A DNA stretch of 42,253 bases from Methylococcaceae bacterium UBA4132 (GTDB lineage: Bacteria > Pseudomonadota > Gammaproteobacteria > Methylococcales > Methylomonadaceae). A program made the position numbers and the translations under genes. The stretch covers positions 1-42,253 of the forward strand of contig DFWO01000147.1 in the NCBI GenBank assembly GCA_002380945.1, read 5' to 3'. The notes beneath the pieces were generated by a model. The model made no database searches. It was not told the DNA's origin and saw only the letters and a list, made by a program, of their open reading frames with translations. This document shows, in pieces, positions 39,450 to 42,253 of this stretch (position 1 is the stretch's first letter; each line of letters starts with the position of its first letter).

Positions 39450-41840
39450 ATGACAATATCTGATCCATCAACGTCTGCCGTTGCACCATTGAGCGCGGAT
39501 GAGCTACAAAATATTCATGCCTATTGGCGAGCGTGTAACTACCTAGCCGCTGGCATGATTTATTTGCGTGATAATCCATTGTTAAAAGAACCGCTGAAAC
39601 CTGAACACATCAAAAATCGCTTGTTAGGGCATTGGGGTTCAAGTCCTGGTTTGAGCTTTGCCTATATTCATATCAACCGCTTGATTAAAAAATATGACCT
39701 GAACGCTATTTTTATGGCAGGACCAGGGCATGGCGCACCAGGTGTACTCGCACCTGTGTATTTAGAAAGCACTTATTCAGAAATTTATCCTAATAAGGGT
39801 GAAGACGAAGAAGGCTTGTTGCATTTCTTTAAAGAATTTTCTTTTCCAGGTGGTATTGGCAGTCACTGTACACCTGAAACGCCAGGTTCAATTCATGAAG
39901 GCGGTGAGTTAGGTTATAGCGTGTCTCATGCCTTTGGTGCGGCGTATGATAATCCCGATTTAATCGTCACCGTGATGGTCGGTGATGGTGAATCTGAAAC
40001 AGGTCCACTGGCGACTTCTTGGCATTCTAATAAATTTTTAAATCCGATTCGTGACGGCGCAGTGTTACCGATTCTGCATTTGAATGGTTATAAAATTAAT
40101 AACCCAACCTTGCTATCGCGTATTTCTCACGAAGAATTAAGTTGTCTGTTCAAAGGCTACGGTTATACGCCATATTTTGTCGAAGGAACTGATCCTGAAA
40201 CTATGCACGCGTTGATGGCAGAGGTGTTGGAACAATGCGTACTGGAAATTCGCCGCATTCAAACAGAAGCAAGAACGACAGGTGTGCCAACACGCCCACG
40301 CTGGCCGATGATAGTCTTGCGTAGTCCTAAAGGTTGGACGGGACCAAAAGAAGTCGATGGTAAAAAAATCGAAGGTTTTTGGCGTTCACATCAAGTGCCA
40401 TTAGCGAATATCAAAGACAATCCTGCTCATTTACAAGGCTTGGAAACATGGCTACACAGCTATAAACCCGAAGAATTATTTGACGAAAACGGCACACTTA
40501 TCGCTGAGCTGAAAGCCTTAGCACCACAAGGCACACGCCGTATGAGTGCGAACCCTCATGCTAACGGAGGCTTGTTGCGTAAAGCTTTACGACTGCCAGA
40601 CTTTAGAGATTACCAGTTGAAATTAGCAGCACCTGGTAAAATCAGCGCGGAAAATACTCGTCCATTGGGTAAATTCTTGCGTGACATTATGCGGGATAAC
40701 ATGACTAATTTCCGCGTGTTTGGTCCTGACGAAAACAGCTCAAATAAACTCGATGATATTTACGAAGTCAGCAAAAAAACATGGTTAGCCGATTATCTGC
40801 CCGAAGATGACAACGGCGGTGAATTATCAGCCGATGGTCGCGTCATGGAAATGCTGTCTGAGCATACTTTAGAAGGTTGGTTAGAAGGCTACTTATTGAC
40901 AGGTCGTCATGGCTTTTTTTCAACGTATGAAGCGTTTGTTCATGTCATCGACTCCATGTTTAACCAACACGCAAAATGGTTAGCAATGTCCAGTGACGTG
41001 CCTTGGCGTGCGCCTGTGTCGTCATTGAATCTGCTGATTACGTCCACTGTTTGGCGACAAGACCATAACGGCTTCACCCATCAAGACCCTGGCTTTTTAG
41101 ATTTAGTGGTCAACAAAAGTCCTCAAGTCACGCGCATTTATTTACCGCCCGATGTTAACTGTTTACTATCAGTGGCAGATCATTGTTTGAAAAGCACTGA
41201 TTACATCAACGTGATTGTGTCCGACAAACAAAAACATCTGCAGTATTTGGATATGGATGCAGCGATTAAGCACTGTACTAAAGGTATTGGTATTTGGGGC
41301 TGGGCAAGTAACGACGATGGTGTAGAACCTGATTTAGTATTTGCCAGTGCAGGTGATATTCCGACTAAAGAAGCGTTAGCAGCTGTGGTTCTGTTGCGAG
41401 AAAATTTTCCGAAACTGAAAATTCGTTTTATTAACGTGGTCGATTTATACAAATTAGTGCCAAGCAGTGAACACCCTCATGGTTTGTCGAATCGGGATTT
41501 TGACAGTTTATTTACCTTGGATAAACCCGTTATTTTCAACTTCCACGGCTATCCTTGGTTGATTCATCGCTTAACTTATCGCCGTAACAATCACCATAAC
41601 CTGCACGTTCGTGGTTATAAAGAAAAAGGCAGTATCAACACCCCACTGGAATTGGCAATACAAAATGAAACCGACCGTTTCAGCTTGGCGATTGATGCGA
41701 TTGACCGCTTGCCAGCTTTACGCATAGCGGGTGCGCACGTTAAAGAAAAACTGCGTGATGAGCAAATTGCTTGTCGTAATTATGCTTATGAACATGGTAC
41801 AGATAGACCAGAAGACGATCAGTGGCATTGGCCTTACTAA
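39450..41840 (+). CDS. xfp: Xylulose-5-phosphate/fructose-6-phosphate phosphoketolase
   Basis: Xfp is a thiamine-diphosphate enzyme that splits xylulose 5-phosphate or fructose 6-phosphate with phosphate to acetyl phosphate plus glyceraldehyde 3-phosphate or erythrose 4-phosphate. It has 796 residues, full length. Seen: GHWGSSPGLSFAYIHINRLI, FMAGPGHGAPGVLAPVYLESTYSEIYP, SFPGGIGSHCTPETPGSIHEGGELGYSVSHAFGAAYDNP, MVGDGESETGPLATSWHSNKFLNP (ThDP/Mg site) and HQDPGFLD. Start ATG 39450 with CCAGAGAAT upstream. It follows the V-type operon by 54 bases with no evident terminator. Methanotrophs commonly carry xfp for acetyl phosphate formation; an acetate kinase is not in view. Confidence 0.96.
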   Translation: MTISDPSTSAVAPLSADELQNIHAYWRACNYLAAGMIYLRDNPLLKEPLKPEHIKNRLLGHWGSSPGLSFAYIHINRLIKKYDLNAIFMAGPGHGAPGVLAPVYLESTYSEIYPNKGEDEEGLLHFFKEFSFPGGIGSHCTPETPGSIHEGGELGYSVSHAFGAAYDNPDLIVTVMVGDGESETGPLATSWHSNKFLNPIRDGAVLPILHLNGYKINNPTLLSRISHEELSCLFKGYGYTPYFVEGTDPETMHALMAEVLEQCVLEIRRIQTEARTTGVPTRPRWPMIVLRSPKGWTGPKEVDGKKIEGFWRSHQVPLANIKDNPAHLQGLETWLHSYKPEELFDENGTLIAELKALAPQGTRRMSANPHANGGLLRKALRLPDFRDYQLKLAAPGKISAENTRPLGKFLRDIMRDNMTNFRVFGPDENSSNKLDDIYEVSKKTWLADYLPEDDNGGELSADGRVMEMLSEHTLEGWLEGYLLTGRHGFFSTYEAFVHVIDSMFNQHAKWLAMSSDVPWRAPVSSLNLLITSTVWRQDHNGFTHQDPGFLDLVVNKSPQVTRIYLPPDVNCLLSVADHCLKSTDYINVIVSDKQKHLQYLDMDAAIKHCTKGIGIWGWASNDDGVEPDLVFASAGDIPTKEALAAVVLLRENFPKLKIRFINVVDLYKLVPSSEHPHGLSNRDFDSLFTLDKPVIFNFHGYPWLIHRLTYRRNNHHNLHVRGYKEKGSINTPLELAIQNETDRFSLAIDAIDRLPALRIAGAHVKEKLRDEQIACRNYAYEHGTDRPEDDQWHWPY

Positions 41841-41867
41841 GTAGCTTTACAAGTTGGCGTGAGCTTG

Positions 41868-41893
41868 CGAACCCCAATGTGCGTTGGGGTTCG
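41868..41893 (+). terminator. Intrinsic terminator after xfp
   Basis: CGAACCCCAA, loop TGTGCG, TTGGGGTTCG: a perfect ten-base stem, followed by TTCAATCTTTT. It closes the xfp transcript before the lipoprotein gene. Confidence 0.85.
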
Positions 41894-41918
41894 TTCAATC
41901 TTTTAAAAAGGAATCAAC

Positions 41919-42253
41919 ATGAAAAAAATAATTTCGTTACTGTTTATCGTTTCTAGCCTATCAGTATTGTCTTCTTGTGCCACTGTCACAGAAATTGATG
42001 GTACTTGGAAAAAGTCAGGAACTGTCGCGCAAAAATACAATAAAATTGTCGTATTAGGTTTAGCAAATGATCTTGCCAAACGATCAACCGTAGAAACGGG
42101 CATCGTCAATAACTTAATCAAAAATGGTTACAATGCAGTTGCAGGTTCGGCAGTCTTGCCAACCAATGTAATTGATGTGAACAGCGATGGCAAATTGGAT
42201 GCTGGCGTAAAAGAGCAATTAGTCAGTCAATTAAAAGCGGCTGGAGTTGATGG
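41919..42253 (+). CDS. Lipoprotein, truncated by the window end
   Basis: At least 111 residues are encoded from ATG 41919 (AAAGGAA upstream), running off the window. The signal is MKKIISLLFIVSSLSVLSSC with lipobox LSSC. The mature part begins ATVTEIDGTWKKSGTVAQKYNKIVVLGLANDLAKRSTVETGIVNNLIKNGYNAVAG, which resembles small secreted proteins in which a GNA1162-like or CsgG-like nucleotide-free Rossmann region handles stress lipoproteins. I do not name the family. The start after the terminator suggests its own promoter in 41894-41918, though none is obvious. Confidence 0.75.
   Translation, partial: MKKIISLLFIVSSLSVLSSCATVTEIDGTWKKSGTVAQKYNKIVVLGLANDLAKRSTVETGIVNNLIKNGYNAVAGSAVLPTNVIDVNSDGKLDAGVKEQLVSQLKAAGVD

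Noticed and set aside
1..42253. CRISPR array, tRNA or rRNA genes, riboswitch
   Set aside because: I found no regularly spaced 25-40-bp direct repeats, no tRNA cloverleaf or rRNA sequence, and no leader matching a riboswitch class I could recognise by eye.

Overview
The window reads as a chromosomal segment of a gammaproteobacterium. The run gshB - tonB - algH (yqgE) - ruvX (yqgF) - pyrR - pyrB - pyrC' is a classic gammaproteobacterial layout. The combination of an Xfp phosphoketolase, a group 3d-type HoxH hydrogenase subunit, a V-type ATPase operon, a methylotroph-like NirK remnant and many short dispersed palindromic repeats suggests a Methylococcales methanotroph (Methylobacter/Methylovulum/Crenothrix-like). 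That placement is an inference from gene content; no rRNA or marker comparison was possible.

Layout. 1-140: the tail of a probable IS200/IS605 transposase with its hairpin-rich right end. 300-4200: housekeeping genes rpiA, hemB, mlaC and cmoB. 3.9-4.8 kb: repeats, an unlisted small membrane-protein ORF and a decayed gene. 4.9-6.4 kb: a proline-rich TonB-like gene broken at an 8-C run, then rpmB-rpmG on the minus strand. 7.1-12.9 kb: the gshB-tonB-algH-ruvX-pyrR-pyrB-pyrC' cluster, with a dihydroorotase homologue that has lost its metal-binding HxH. 13-15.1 kb (minus): hemerythrin, a CoaD-HD phosphohydrolase fusion and a lipoprotein. 15.2-19.7 kb: a TVP38 membrane protein overlapping a MerA-like flavoprotein, a divergent DUF1348/TetR pair with two visible operators, and a SOUL lipoprotein with an SRPBCC protein. 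19.8-30.4 kb: a [NiFe]-hydrogenase island containing only the large subunit hoxH plus a complete maturation set (hypF, hypC, hypD, hypE, hoxW, hypA, hypB), interrupted by a nirK remnant, a DUF1311 protein and a frameshifted OLD-family ATPase/nuclease. 30.5-32 kb: an iron-permease-like protein and PPK2. 32.1-39.4 kb: a V-type ATPase operon in the order B-D-I-K-E-DUF2764-A. 39.4-41.8 kb: xfp. 41.9 kb to the end: a truncated lipoprotein gene.

How it works together. The Hyp proteins and HoxW would build and process the NiFe(CN)2CO centre of HoxH, but the HoxY small subunit and HoxFU diaphorase are not in this window. The V-type ATPase has the reduced bacterial subunit set seen in chlamydiae and spirochaetes, but its gene order is a circular permutation of the usual one. 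Its c subunit (K) keeps the Na+-ligand pattern known from Enterococcus hirae, so a sodium-motive role is plausible. PPK2 and phosphoketolase on either side make this a phosphate/energy-conversion neighbourhood. Several loci show decay (nirK, the OLD gene, the 4.3-kb gene, the proline-rich gene), and dispersed repeats sit directly against gene ends, so accessory DNA here appears to be turning over actively.
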